This document shows positions 1-7,481 of a stretch of DNA of 8,965 nt, one piece after another; position 1 is the stretch's first letter; every line of letters starts with the position of its first letter. The DNA is taken from positions 3,381-12,345 of the forward strand of contig DMKG01000118.1 of assembly GCA_003454415.1 (NCBI GenBank), given 5' to 3'. The notes below the pieces were generated by a model. The model made no database searches and had not been told where the DNA came from. It saw nothing but the letters and a program-made list of their open reading frames with translations. This stretch comes from Alphaproteobacteria bacterium (GTDB lineage: Bacteria > Pseudomonadota > Alphaproteobacteria > UBA11222). A program made the position numbers and the translations under genes.

Positions 1-2
1 CG

Positions 3-2006
3 GCGCCCCTCAACTGGCGCAGGGAAGACCCGGCGCCGCGCATTCTGATCGCGCCGGACGGGGGCGGGGGCCGCGCGCCTGGCGTGGGAGACAAGGTGCT
101 GGCGCGCCTCAGCCGCGGGGAAGAGGGCTATACGGCGGGCGTGATCCGTCTGCTCGGCCCGCCGGGCAAGGCGGGCGGGCGCCTGGTTCTGGGGGTCTTC
201 CGGGCGGATGGACGCGCGGGCGTCGTGCAGCCGGTGGAGAAGGGCCGCGATGAAATCCGCATTGGCCGCGATCACGCCATGGGCGCCCAGACCGGCGAAC
301 TGGTCGAGATCGAACTGGAAAAATCCCGCCACTACGGTCCGCCCCAGGGCAAGGTGGTGGCGCGCCGGGGCCTCGTCAACGATGCGCGCCAGGTCAGCCT
401 GATCGCCATTTACGAACACGGAATTCCCACGGAATTCAGTCCGGCCGCCCTTCAGGAAGCCGAAACCGCCAAGCCGCCCCGGCTGGGCAGGAGAACCGAT
501 CTGCGCGCCCTGCCCCTTGTGACCATCGATCCCGCCGATGCGCGCGATCATGACGATGCGGTCTGGGCTGAGGCCGACAAGGACCCGGAGAACAAAGGCG
601 GCTGGATCGTGATCACGGCCATCGCCGATGTCGCGCATTATGTGCGGCCGGGATCAGCCCTTGACCGTGAGGCGCTGAAGCGCGGCAATTCCTGCTATTT
701 CCCGGACCGGGTGGTTCCCATGCTGCCAGAGGCCCTGTCAGCGGACCTGTGATCGCTGAAAGAGGGGGAAGACCGGGCGGTGCTCGCCGTGCGCATGCGT
801 TTTAATGCAGCGGGCCGGAAACTGGGCCATGAATTCATCCGCGGGGTGATGCGATCGCAGGCGAGCCTGACCTATCAACAGGTTCAGGCGGCGATGGATG
901 GCCAGCCGGACAGGAAGGCCGGGCCGCTGCTGGAAGCCGTGATCCGCCCGCTCTACGGGGCCTATGGGGCGCTGGCGAAGGCGCGGGACGCGCGCCATCC
1001 TCTGGCGCTGGATCTGCCGGAGCGGCGCATTGAACTGGACGATACAGGCCATGTGCGTACAGTCCGCGTGGCGGAGCGGCTGAACGCGCACCGGCTGATC
1101 GAGGAATTCATGATCGCCGCCAATGTCTGCGCCGCGGAAACCCTGGAGCAGAAGGCCGCCCCCTGCATGTACCGCATCCATGCGGAACCGGCTTTGGCGA
1201 AGCTGGAAGCTTTGCGTGATTTTCTGCAATCCCTTGGTTACAAACTCGCGCGAGGGCAGGTATTAAAGCCGCGCGTCTTGAACCAGATTCTTGAAAAGGC
1301 GAAGGATACGCCGCACGCGCCGGTCATCAATGAAGTGATCCTGCGCGCCCAGAGCCAGGCGGAATACAGCCCGCAGAATGTGGGACATTTCGGCCTTGCG
1401 CTGCCGCGCTATGCGCATTTCACCTCGCCCATCCGGCGCTATGCGGATGTCCTGACGCATCGGGCGCTGATTAGCGCCTGCAAACTGGGCGTGGGCGGCC
1501 TGCCAGGTTCCCAGGGCCATGCGGAATTCGTTTCCATCGGCGAGGAGATTTCCAAGCATGAACGCCGCGCCATGGCGGCCGAGCGCGCCAGCTCCGACCG
1601 GTATCTGGCGGCCTGGCTCGCGGACCGGGTCGGTGCGGAATTTGACGGAACGGTTTCCGGCGTCACCCGTTTTGGCCTGTTTGTGCGCCTTTCGGAAAGC
1701 GGCGCCGACGGGCTGATTCCCATCCGGCATCTCGGGACGGAATATTTCAATCATGTGGAGGCGCGCCATGCGCTGGTGGGGGACCGTACCGGGACAACCT
1801 TCCGGCTCGGGGATGCGGTGCGTGTGCGTCTGGTGGAGGCGGCCCCCATCACCGGCGGGCTGCGCTTCGAGCTGGCGGATCAGCCGCCTGTAAAGCCTGA
1901 CAGGCCCGCCAGGAATACGCCCAGACGCAAACTTCCCGGTCCGGCGGCCGGCGGCCCCAAAAACCGCAAACCCAAACATGGCGGAAAAAAGAAAAGAAAG
2001 ACCTAG
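3..2006 (+). CDS. rnr: Ribonuclease R (3'-5' exoribonuclease), 5' end outside window, interrupted by one in-frame TGA
   Basis: RNase R degrades RNA processively 3' to 5', including structured RNA, in the cytoplasm. The frame is open from the first bases, so the true start lies upstream; GTG at 84 is internal (the preceding codons read GRAPG, then VGDKVLARL). Counting from the codon at position 3: cold-shock-like OB region about 28-130, the IPTEFSP segment near 142, and the RNB catalytic motif TIDPADARDHDD at 174-185 with the metal-binding Asp residues present. RYAHFTSPIRRYADVLTHR is at 469-487, an S1 domain at about 543-625, and a Lys/Arg-rich tail at about 631-667, as in many RNase R proteins. 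The gene ends with TAG. Codon 250 is TGA where the family has Cys (ADL-[C]-SLKEGEDRA). The frame is open on both sides and no other lesion is visible. The helix-turn-helix N-terminus is missing only because of the window edge. Family assignment is very secure; whether a full-length protein is made is not. Confidence 0.95.
750..752 (+). other. In-frame TGA codon at a conserved Cys position of rnr
   Basis: The codon run reads gcg gac ctg TGA tcg ctg aaa. RNase II/R proteins normally have L-C-S-L here, so one base change (TGC or TGT to TGA) explains it. Downstream translation stays RNase R without frameshift for more than 400 codons. TGA is apparently used as a normal stop in this genome, since tamB ends with it at a canonical C-terminus, so a genome-wide reassignment of TGA is unlikely. 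Possible explanations are an assembly or sequencing error, a recent nonsense mutation, stop readthrough, or local recoding. Confidence 0.95.
762..782 (+). promoter_or_regulatory. Possible translation restart site inside rnr (Shine-Dalgarno-like run plus GTG)
   Basis: Ten bases after the in-frame TGA begins a purine run, GAGGGGGA (762-769), followed 10 bases later by an in-frame GTG at 780. If ribosomes restart here, a separate C-terminal RNB plus S1 polypeptide of 408 residues would be made. The purine run also encodes the KEGE residues of the protein, so the match to a ribosome binding site may be accidental. Confidence 0.25.
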
Positions 2007-2016
2007 CGCGCCCAAC

Positions 2017-2037
2017 TGAAGAAAATCGCCTTCTTCA
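2017..2037 (+). terminator. Weak hairpin shortly after rnr
   Basis: TGAAGAA (2017-2023) and TTCTTCA (2031-2037) form a perfect 7-bp stem with a 7-base loop, starting 10 bases after the rnr stop. The stem is A/T-rich and is followed by cacccggg rather than a T-run, so it is not a standard intrinsic terminator. It might protect the 3' end of the mRNA or mean nothing. Confidence 0.2.
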
Positions 2038-2221
2038 TCACCCGGGAACTGCGGCGCTGCTCGCGCCATCTATAAACGGACAATCGCGTCCATATCCTGT
2101 ATCCTGTTTCATCTGGTCTGGCGCGGGATTTTCACCCTTCTCCGGTTCTGGCTGATACACGTCATCCAGCGCCCCAGGGGATAAATGGAAAACATTCGGC
2201 CTGAATAGAAAGCCCGGAAAA

Positions 2222-2249
2222 TTGCAGGGGGCGAAAATGATCCTATGTT
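2222..2249 (+). promoter_or_regulatory. Candidate promoter for tamA-tamB
   Basis: TTGCAG (2222-2227) and TATGTT (2244-2249) are separated by 16 bases, a loose match to -35 and -10 elements. A start near 2256 would give a leader of about 50 bases before the tamA ATG. Both boxes are poor matches to consensus, so this is only a candidate. Confidence 0.2.
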
Positions 2250-2306
2250 GAGGGAGGACCGGGAATAACACATACCTGAAGAAGGGCTCCCTAAAGAATC
2301 CGCCGA

Positions 2307-4028
2307 ATGAAGAAATGTATCGTATTTTTTATCTGTTTCGCTGCTTCACTGCTTTTTCAGGCGGCCGGACAGGCTTCTGCCCGGACGGAAATAGAAATAA
2401 AGGGGCTGGAAGCCCATCCTGACATCGCAGGTTATCTGAGGAGCGCCGTCGTGGAAAAACATCTCAATTCCGAGAGTTTTTCACCACTTGCCCTTAGAAA
2501 CGATGCGCAAAACGCGCTTGAGGCCAGGAGTTACTACGCGGCGCAGATAGACACGCGCGAGCAGGAAGGGAGGATGATCCTCGAGATCGCGCTGAACGGC
2601 CCATATACCATTGGCGCTATCCAGATAACGGGCAGCAAGGAAAAACCGGAACATGGGCTGGAGAAGGGGGAACCGCTTCTGGCGGAGACGGTTCTGGCCT
2701 CCCAGAACAGAATCAAAAACCAGATCCTGAAATCAGGCTGTTATTACACGCTCACCATCCGTCATGAAGTCAGACTGGATCATGTCAATAAATCAGGAGA
2801 CGTGACTTTTATCATACATGCGGGACCTTCCGTCAGCTTTGGCGAAACCGTTTTTGAGGGCGCGGAAGACACAGACCGGTCCCATTTGCGGCGCTTCATC
2901 AAATACCAAAAAGGGGAGTGCTGGAGGCCGGAAAAGCTGGAGAGCACCAAAACGGCGCTGCTGGAGACGGGATTGCTGAGCACTGTTGAAGAAAAATTGC
3001 CGGAAACCGTTGAGAATGATCAGCAGGCCGATGTCATTTTCATTCTGAAGGAAAGAGCGCCGGTTTCAGTCCGCCTGGGCGCAAGCTACTACTCCGATGA
3101 AGGGCCAGGGGTTTCCGCAAGCTGGTCACATCGTAATTTTTCAGGATCAGGAGAAAAGCTAACCACCGATTTGAAGGCCAGCGCGCTTGTTCAGACTCTG
3201 GGGGTTGATTACACAAAACCCTACTTTTTGGCCGACAGTCAAAGTCTCTCTCTCGCAAGCTCCATCGGGCGCACGGACTCGGACGCGTTTGAGGAGTTCA
3301 GCCTCAACAGCTCGGCGGGACTGAAACGGCAATTTTCAAGCAACTGGTCCGGCAGCGCCGGAATCGCCACGGAGATAACAGAAATCACGGACAAGAACGA
3401 TAAGGATTCATCGGATACCTTTGGATTGATTTCAATACCGGGAAGCCTGAGCTTTGATAACAGGGACAATATTCTCGACGCCCGCAAGGGCATGTTTGCG
3501 CGTGCAAGCGCAGAACCTTTCATAGATGCGTTTGGCGAGGCCCCCCCATTTTTCAAATCACGCCTTACCGCCAGCACCTATTTCGGTTTGGGGGGCGGCA
3601 AAACCGCGCCAGTGCTGGCCCTTCGCGGCAGTGTTGGCGGCATCCTGGGGAGCAGCACGCAGGATATTCCGGCCACCAAAAGATTTTACGCCGGCGGCGG
3701 CAATTCCGTGCGCGGATTCGGATATCAGGAGGCGGGCCCCTTTGACAATGGCGATCCGGCTGGCGGACGGTCCATCTTGGAGACGACAGCAGAAATCCGG
3801 TTCAGGATCACAGACAGTTTAGGCGCGGTGACTTTCGTCGATGCGGGCAACGTCTTCAACAGTGCGATGCCCGATTTCAAGGGCGGATTGTTTGTCGGGG
3901 CAGGCGCAGGGATTCGGTATTACACCTATTTTGCGCCCATTCGTTTTGATGTCGCCGTTCCGGTCAATAAACGTAACGGGCTGGACCAGAGTTTTCAGTT
4001 TTATATCAGCATCGGACAGGCCTTCTAG
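2307..4028 (+). CDS. tamA: TamA, Omp85-family outer-membrane translocation/assembly protein
   Basis: TamA is the outer-membrane half of the translocation and assembly module; with TamB it is implicated in inserting some barrel proteins and in envelope lipid transport. The 573-residue length is close to E. coli TamA. The N-terminus is a typical signal peptide: MKK, a hydrophobic stretch at 5-19, and a likely cleavage after ASA at residue 25. Three POTRA domains follow at roughly 28-95, 99-172 and 175-250, the last containing the LESTKTALLETGLLSTV helix. The barrel spans about 255-573 and includes LSFDNRDNILDARKG (381-395), the Omp85 signature GGGNSVRGFGY (463-473), and a C-terminal strand ending in Phe, the usual barrel assembly signal. 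The mature protein has only two Cys, 145 and 205, one each in POTRA2 and POTRA3. ATG at 2307 is chosen because it begins the signal peptide; its ribosome binding site is weak (AAAGAA at 2293-2298). A general BamA-like protein is the alternative, but three POTRAs and the tamB neighbour argue for TamA. Confidence 0.93.
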   Translation: MKKCIVFFICFAASLLFQAAGQASARTEIEIKGLEAHPDIAGYLRSAVVEKHLNSESFSPLALRNDAQNALEARSYYAAQIDTREQEGRMILEIALNGPYTIGAIQITGSKEKPEHGLEKGEPLLAETVLASQNRIKNQILKSGCYYTLTIRHEVRLDHVNKSGDVTFIIHAGPSVSFGETVFEGAEDTDRSHLRRFIKYQKGECWRPEKLESTKTALLETGLLSTVEEKLPETVENDQQADVIFILKERAPVSVRLGASYYSDEGPGVSASWSHRNFSGSGEKLTTDLKASALVQTLGVDYTKPYFLADSQSLSLASSIGRTDSDAFEEFSLNSSAGLKRQFSSNWSGSAGIATEITEITDKNDKDSSDTFGLISIPGSLSFDNRDNILDARKGMFARASAEPFIDAFGEAPPFFKSRLTASTYFGLGGGKTAPVLALRGSVGGILGSSTQDIPATKRFYAGGGNSVRGFGYQEAGPFDNGDPAGGRSILETTAEIRFRITDSLGAVTFVDAGNVFNSAMPDFKGGLFVGAGAGIRYYTYFAPIRFDVAVPVNKRNGLDQSFQFYISIGQAF

Positions 4029-7000
4029 GTGAGAACGTTTTTCAAGAAACCCCTGCGCTGGCCGTTACGGTTTTTCACCGCGATTCTGTCTGTTTTGCTG
4101 ATGTCCACAGTTGTTATCCTTGCCGGATTACAGGTGTTTGCGGTCTGGCTAAACAGCGAGAGGGGGACGCGCTGGATTGAAACGGCCATCCGCGATGCGC
4201 TCGATGGGACGGATTATGAGGTTCATATCGATACGTTCCATTTTTCGGGTCTCACCGGAATTGGCGCCCATAGAATCCGCATCGATGAAAACGCCGAACC
4301 CTTTCTGGAAGCGGATAATATAAAGGTTTCGATCAGCATCCTGCCCCTGGCGTTGAAATCGGCCCGTCTGACCTTGCATGCGGATCAGCTATCGCTTTTA
4401 AAAATGCCGGAAGAACCGGAGCAGGAGCAGGAGCAGGAAACGCCTTCCCTGTTTCCCGTTTCCATGCCGGAGGATCTGTATTTCAACAGTTTGGTCTTCC
4501 GCGCGGATATCAGGCGGTTTCGCGTCTCAGAGGAACTCGCAGGATCGGATTTTCAATCGCATCTGACGTTCAAGCATTCTATCCGGCGGAAGCAATCCAT
4601 CCTCCTGATGGAAGGAGCCGTTACCCTCAACGACCTCCAGCATCCGCAGGCGGAATATTTTCCTGAAAATCTTGCTTACGCCTTCACGCTTGATCCGAGA
4701 ACTGGGGTGCTGGAATTCGGGAAACTCCAGGCCGGCGATAGGTGGGTGGCGCTGGACGCTTCCGGCAATCTGGATCTGCAGAGGGAGCGGTTTCAGACCA
4801 AAGTCAATCTACGCATTAAAGATCCGAAGCAACGCATTTATGAAGGGTTTTCCAACTCCATTGATATTTCGGCGGACCTGCAGGGAAGCCTGACCGATCT
4901 GCAGGGGAAACTCGAAGCCTTATCTGCGTTGAACGGACAAGACGCCCGGGTGCAAAGTCTTTTGCGATATGACGGCGGCAGGATTGAACTCCTGGATATG
5001 AAAGGGTCGCTGGGGGAAACGCAGCTGTCGGGACATCTGGCGCTGGATGCGGCGTCCGGCTCGATAAGCGGCGTTATTGACGCCGTATTGAACGATTTCT
5101 CGGTTATCGAAAGCTTTACGGGGGAAATTCCGGCAACCGGCAGGGGAAAAGCGCAGGCCCGTTTTTCCGCTGGCGCGTCGAACAGGCAGAAGCTTGACCT
5201 CTCGGTCGACCTGCAGAAGATCACCTATCAAGAAGCTGAAATCGAAAGCGCCAGCATTACCGCATCCATCGCAGATCTGTCAGAAATCACATCCGCAAAG
5301 GTCAATGTAAAAGCAGTGGATCTGTCTTATGGAGCCACTGTTCTGAATGCCGTCGTCGTCAATCTTTCTCCGGCGGCCAAGGGTTTCGATCTTGACTTTT
5401 CCGGCGACGGCGCCAGCCAGAATCCTTTCTCGATATCCGGCGATATCCGCCGCCTTGACCCCGCCGCCCTGACCGCGCATGTCCAGGATCTCCAGCTTGT
5501 GATGGGCGCGGGCGGAATCAGGATAACGGGGGATATCGCCCCTGGCGATCTGGACCTGAACGCCTCTCTTTCAGGGGTTGATCCCGCAAAAGTTCCCGTC
5601 CTTCCGTTTCCGGATTCTCCTGTCCACTCAATTTCAGGCGAGGCGCAATTGACAGGGTCGTTCGCATGGCCGGTTTTTCACTCCCGTATGCAGTTATCAC
5701 CGGCTGTGGAATACATGCCGGATATGGCTGTTACAGCAGAGGCCGCCTATGCGTCAGAGAAACTGGATGTCAGCCTGAGCGCCGCTGGCAAGGGCGTAAA
5801 CGCCATGCGCGCGCGTCTTTCATTGCCCGGTCTGTTTCAAATCCATCCCTTCACGCTTTCCTTCAGCGAGCAGACGGCGCTGGATGGAGATTTTCAAGCC
5901 GACCTCGCCCTGGACAACATTGCCAGGCAGTTTTTTCCGGAAACTGGTCCTCAGCTTAGAGGCTCCATGCAGGCCCAGGCCCGAATAGGCGGAACAATCG
6001 CCGCGCCCAGGCTGGAAGGCTCGGCCTCGCTGACAGAAGGGTATCTGTTCGATCCCCAGAACGACGTTGAGTTGAACGATATAACGGCAGCCGCCGCATT
6101 TGACAGTTCACGAATCAACTTGACGTCGCTCACGGCAAAAGACCGGAAAAATGGTACGCTACAGGCATCTGGGAGCCTTTCCTTTGCCGATTTGCAAAAC
6201 CCCGCTTTGTCCGTGGACGCAAAGCTCAGCTCCATGAATCTGCTGCGTCAGGACCTGATCAATGCGGAGCTGAACGCAGACCTGAAGTTGCGGCCGGCAG
6301 ACAAAGGTTTCCTGGTGTCCGGAACCGTGACGCCGGAGGAAATGGTCATCAAGCTGCCTGACCGTTTCAGTCAGTCGATTCCCAAATTGAACATCGTGAA
6401 GAAGGATACTGAAACGCCTAGCGATCTGATGCAGAATATCCATCTGGACATCCGGTTTAGCGCGGATAACCGCATTTTTGTGCGCGGCTGGGGTCTGGAT
6501 GCGGAACTGGGGGGAACGCTGGATGTCAAGGGAACCGCCCTTGATCCGGATATCCGGGGAGCCTTGTCCTCGATACGCGGCCGCTATGAAGAATTCGGCA
6601 AGAGGTTCATGATTTCTCGCGCCATTCTGCGTTTCCAGGGGAAGCTTTCACCATCGCCCTATCTGGATGTTCTGGCGACCACCAAGGCGGAGAACATCAA
6701 CGCCAATATCCTGATAGGCGGAAGCGTCGAGCAACCGAAGCTTTCGCTCGAATCCACACCCGCCTTACCACAGGATGAAATTTTATCCCGCATCCTCTTC
6801 GGGACCGAGGCCAGAAAAATCAGCCCTTTTCAGGCCGTGCAGCTTGCGCAAAGTCTGCGCCGCCTGTCTGGACAGTCCGTCGGGCCAGAAATCGACCCCC
6901 TAGGAGCCTTGCGCTCCATCACCGGCCTTGACGACATTACCGTGAACGGCGCAGGAACCGACAACACCAGCATCGGCGCAGGCAAATATATTGGCGACAG

Positions 7001-7148
7001 GGTTTACGTGGAATTCGAACAGGGTACGGCGACAGGCTCCGGAGCGGCCAGCGTCGAGGTGGAAGTGACTCCCAACATAACGATTGAGAGCGAAGCCGGA
7101 GGAAACGGCTCTGCCGGGGCCGGAGTTTTTTGGGAATGGGATTATTGA
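4029..7148 (+). CDS. tamB: TamB, inner-membrane-anchored AsmA-like partner of TamA (DUF490 C-terminus)
   Basis: TamB spans the periplasm as a long beta-rich, groove-shaped protein between an inner-membrane helix and TamA. Here it has 1039 residues, somewhat shorter than E. coli TamB (about 1260). Residues 1-15 are basic, 16-38 form one transmembrane helix, and LNSERGTRWIE (41-51) is the segment usual just after the anchor. A long repetitive beta region follows. The C-terminal TamB/DUF490 domain is clear: YEEFGKRFMISRAILRFQG (853-871), DEILSRILFG (916-925), DDITVN (968-973), a GKYIGDRVYVEFEQG strand, and an aromatic end, VFWEWDY. The start is GTG directly after the tamA TAG, in the same frame, with no bases between. 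The next in-frame ATG (codon 25) would cut the membrane anchor in half, so GTG is preferred. Translation is probably coupled to tamA. The stop is TGA. A short (GAGCAG)x3 repeat encodes an EQEQEQ stretch near residue 131. Confidence 0.93.
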   Translation: MRTFFKKPLRWPLRFFTAILSVLLMSTVVILAGLQVFAVWLNSERGTRWIETAIRDALDGTDYEVHIDTFHFSGLTGIGAHRIRIDENAEPFLEADNIKVSISILPLALKSARLTLHADQLSLLKMPEEPEQEQEQETPSLFPVSMPEDLYFNSLVFRADIRRFRVSEELAGSDFQSHLTFKHSIRRKQSILLMEGAVTLNDLQHPQAEYFPENLAYAFTLDPRTGVLEFGKLQAGDRWVALDASGNLDLQRERFQTKVNLRIKDPKQRIYEGFSNSIDISADLQGSLTDLQGKLEALSALNGQDARVQSLLRYDGGRIELLDMKGSLGETQLSGHLALDAASGSISGVIDAVLNDFSVIESFTGEIPATGRGKAQARFSAGASNRQKLDLSVDLQKITYQEAEIESASITASIADLSEITSAKVNVKAVDLSYGATVLNAVVVNLSPAAKGFDLDFSGDGASQNPFSISGDIRRLDPAALTAHVQDLQLVMGAGGIRITGDIAPGDLDLNASLSGVDPAKVPVLPFPDSPVHSISGEAQLTGSFAWPVFHSRMQLSPAVEYMPDMAVTAEAAYASEKLDVSLSAAGKGVNAMRARLSLPGLFQIHPFTLSFSEQTALDGDFQADLALDNIARQFFPETGPQLRGSMQAQARIGGTIAAPRLEGSASLTEGYLFDPQNDVELNDITAAAAFDSSRINLTSLTAKDRKNGTLQASGSLSFADLQNPALSVDAKLSSMNLLRQDLINAELNADLKLRPADKGFLVSGTVTPEEMVIKLPDRFSQSIPKLNIVKKDTETPSDLMQNIHLDIRFSADNRIFVRGWGLDAELGGTLDVKGTALDPDIRGALSSIRGRYEEFGKRFMISRAILRFQGKLSPSPYLDVLATTKAENINANILIGGSVEQPKLSLESTPALPQDEILSRILFGTEARKISPFQAVQLAQSLRRLSGQSVGPEIDPLGALRSITGLDDITVNGAGTDNTSIGAGKYIGDRVYVEFEQGTATGSGAASVEVEVTPNITIESEAGGNGSAGAGVFWEWDY
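4419..4436 (+). repeat. In-frame hexanucleotide tandem repeat (GAGCAG)x3 in tamB
   Basis: Three exact copies of GAGCAG encode Glu-Gln three times in a low-complexity acidic loop (residues 131-136) of TamB. Gain or loss of a copy would keep the frame, so it could vary in length between strains, but three copies is short. Confidence 0.85.
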
Positions 7149-7167
7149 AATACCGCTTCTCCCGACC

Positions 7168-7207
7168 TGCGCCGGACCTCAGGCTTCCTGAACGGTTGTT
7201 CGGCGCA
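7168..7207 (+). terminator. Nested inverted repeat just after tamB, possible 3'-end structure
   Basis: The outer arms TGCGCCG (7168-7174) and CGGCGCA (7201-7207) pair perfectly over 7 bp. Between them TCAGG (7179-7183) and CCTGA (7187-7191) form a 5-bp stem with a CTT loop, which can extend by ACC/GGT. The element begins 20 bases after the tamB stop, a usual place for a terminator or mRNA-stabilising hairpin. No T-run follows, so Rho-independent termination is not demonstrated. Confidence 0.4.
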
Positions 7208-7415
7208 CACCTGGATCACCTGGCCCCCGGCTGACTGCTTCTGAAACTTCCAGCCGATCCCAACAGGTCCCTGCCGCGCCTGACGGGGAACGGCTTGTCT
7301 CCGCAGATTCTTCAGATCCAAACCGGGCGGCCTGCCGGTTCCCCCGGCGCGTTATCACCCCTCTCTGGACACGATTTGGGCGCGCTGTATTCAAAGGAAT
7401 GGCGGCTGATTGTAA

Positions 7416-7445
7416 TTGCCGGGTCCGGTGGGCCGCTGTTATGTT
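7416..7445 (+). promoter_or_regulatory. Candidate promoter for the SLC13-type transporter gene
   Basis: TTGCCG (7416-7421) and TATGTT (7440-7445) are 18 bases apart, loosely like -35 and -10 boxes, giving a leader of about 38 bases. An alternative -10-like TGTAAT lies at 7411-7416 without a good -35. The box pair overlaps the GC stem at 7430-7450, so only one of the two readings may be functional. Confidence 0.2.
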
Positions 7446-7455
7446 GGCCCGTTTT
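7430..7455 (+). terminator. Short GC stem followed by a T-run in front of the transporter gene
   Basis: GGGCC (7430-7434) and GGCCC (7446-7450) form a 5-bp stem with an 11-base loop, followed by GTTTT. This has the form of a weak intrinsic terminator on the + strand. It lies about 35 bases upstream of the transporter ATG, so it could end read-through transcripts from tamB or act as a leader attenuator. The competing arm GCGGC at 7402-7406 can pair with GCCGC at 7432-7436, which would break this stem. Confidence 0.35.
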
Positions 7456-7476
7456 AATATCTTGTACCCAGGGCGC

Positions 7477-7481
7477 GGGGA
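7477..7481 (+). promoter_or_regulatory. Ribosome binding site of the transporter gene
   Basis: GGGGA lies 8 bases before the ATG at 7490, followed by an A-rich spacer. It supports this start over the in-frame ATG 11 codons further in, which falls inside the first membrane helix. Confidence 0.6.

Larger units (their letters stand above)
2007..2306. other. Non-coding gap between rnr and tamA
   Basis: No convincing gene was seen on either strand. A minus-strand frame at 2038-2271 would need a GTG start, has no clear ribosome binding site and resembles nothing I know. The rnr frame stays open for 19 codons past its TAG, which is probably chance. Visible structure: a perfect 7-bp inverted repeat at 2017-2037 without a T-run, an 8-bp inverted repeat with one mismatch at 2148-2169 (arms CTGGCTGA and TCATCCAG, 6-base loop), and a purine-rich GGGAGGA at 2252-2258 that looks like a Shine-Dalgarno but has no start codon at a usable distance. 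The tamA promoter presumably lies in the second half. Confidence 0.6.

Noticed and set aside
417..437. Two direct copies of CACGGAATTC separated by one base within rnr
   Set aside because: The copies fall in different codon phases of the conserved GIPTEF segment, so they are explained by the protein sequence.
750..752. Genome-wide reassignment of TGA to an amino acid
   Set aside because: tamB ends with TGA at a canonical TamB C-terminus, Trp is encoded by TGG throughout, and only one in-frame TGA occurs in the four genes.
738..1229. Long minus-strand open frame opposite rnr (163 codons)
   Set aside because: It lies entirely opposite well-conserved RNase R sequence, and its composition is what GC-rich antisense frames give.
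1263..2069. 268-codon minus-strand open frame opposite rnr
   Set aside because: It is antisense to the conserved RNB and S1 domains and has no recognisable motif of its own.
2252..2258. Strong Shine-Dalgarno-like GGGAGGA before tamA
   Set aside because: No ATG, GTG or TTG lies at a usable distance, and it is about 48 bases from the tamA start.
2038..2271. 77-codon minus-strand frame in the rnr-tamA gap
   Set aside because: It needs a GTG start, has no clear ribosome binding site and matches nothing I recognise; a protein search could overturn this.
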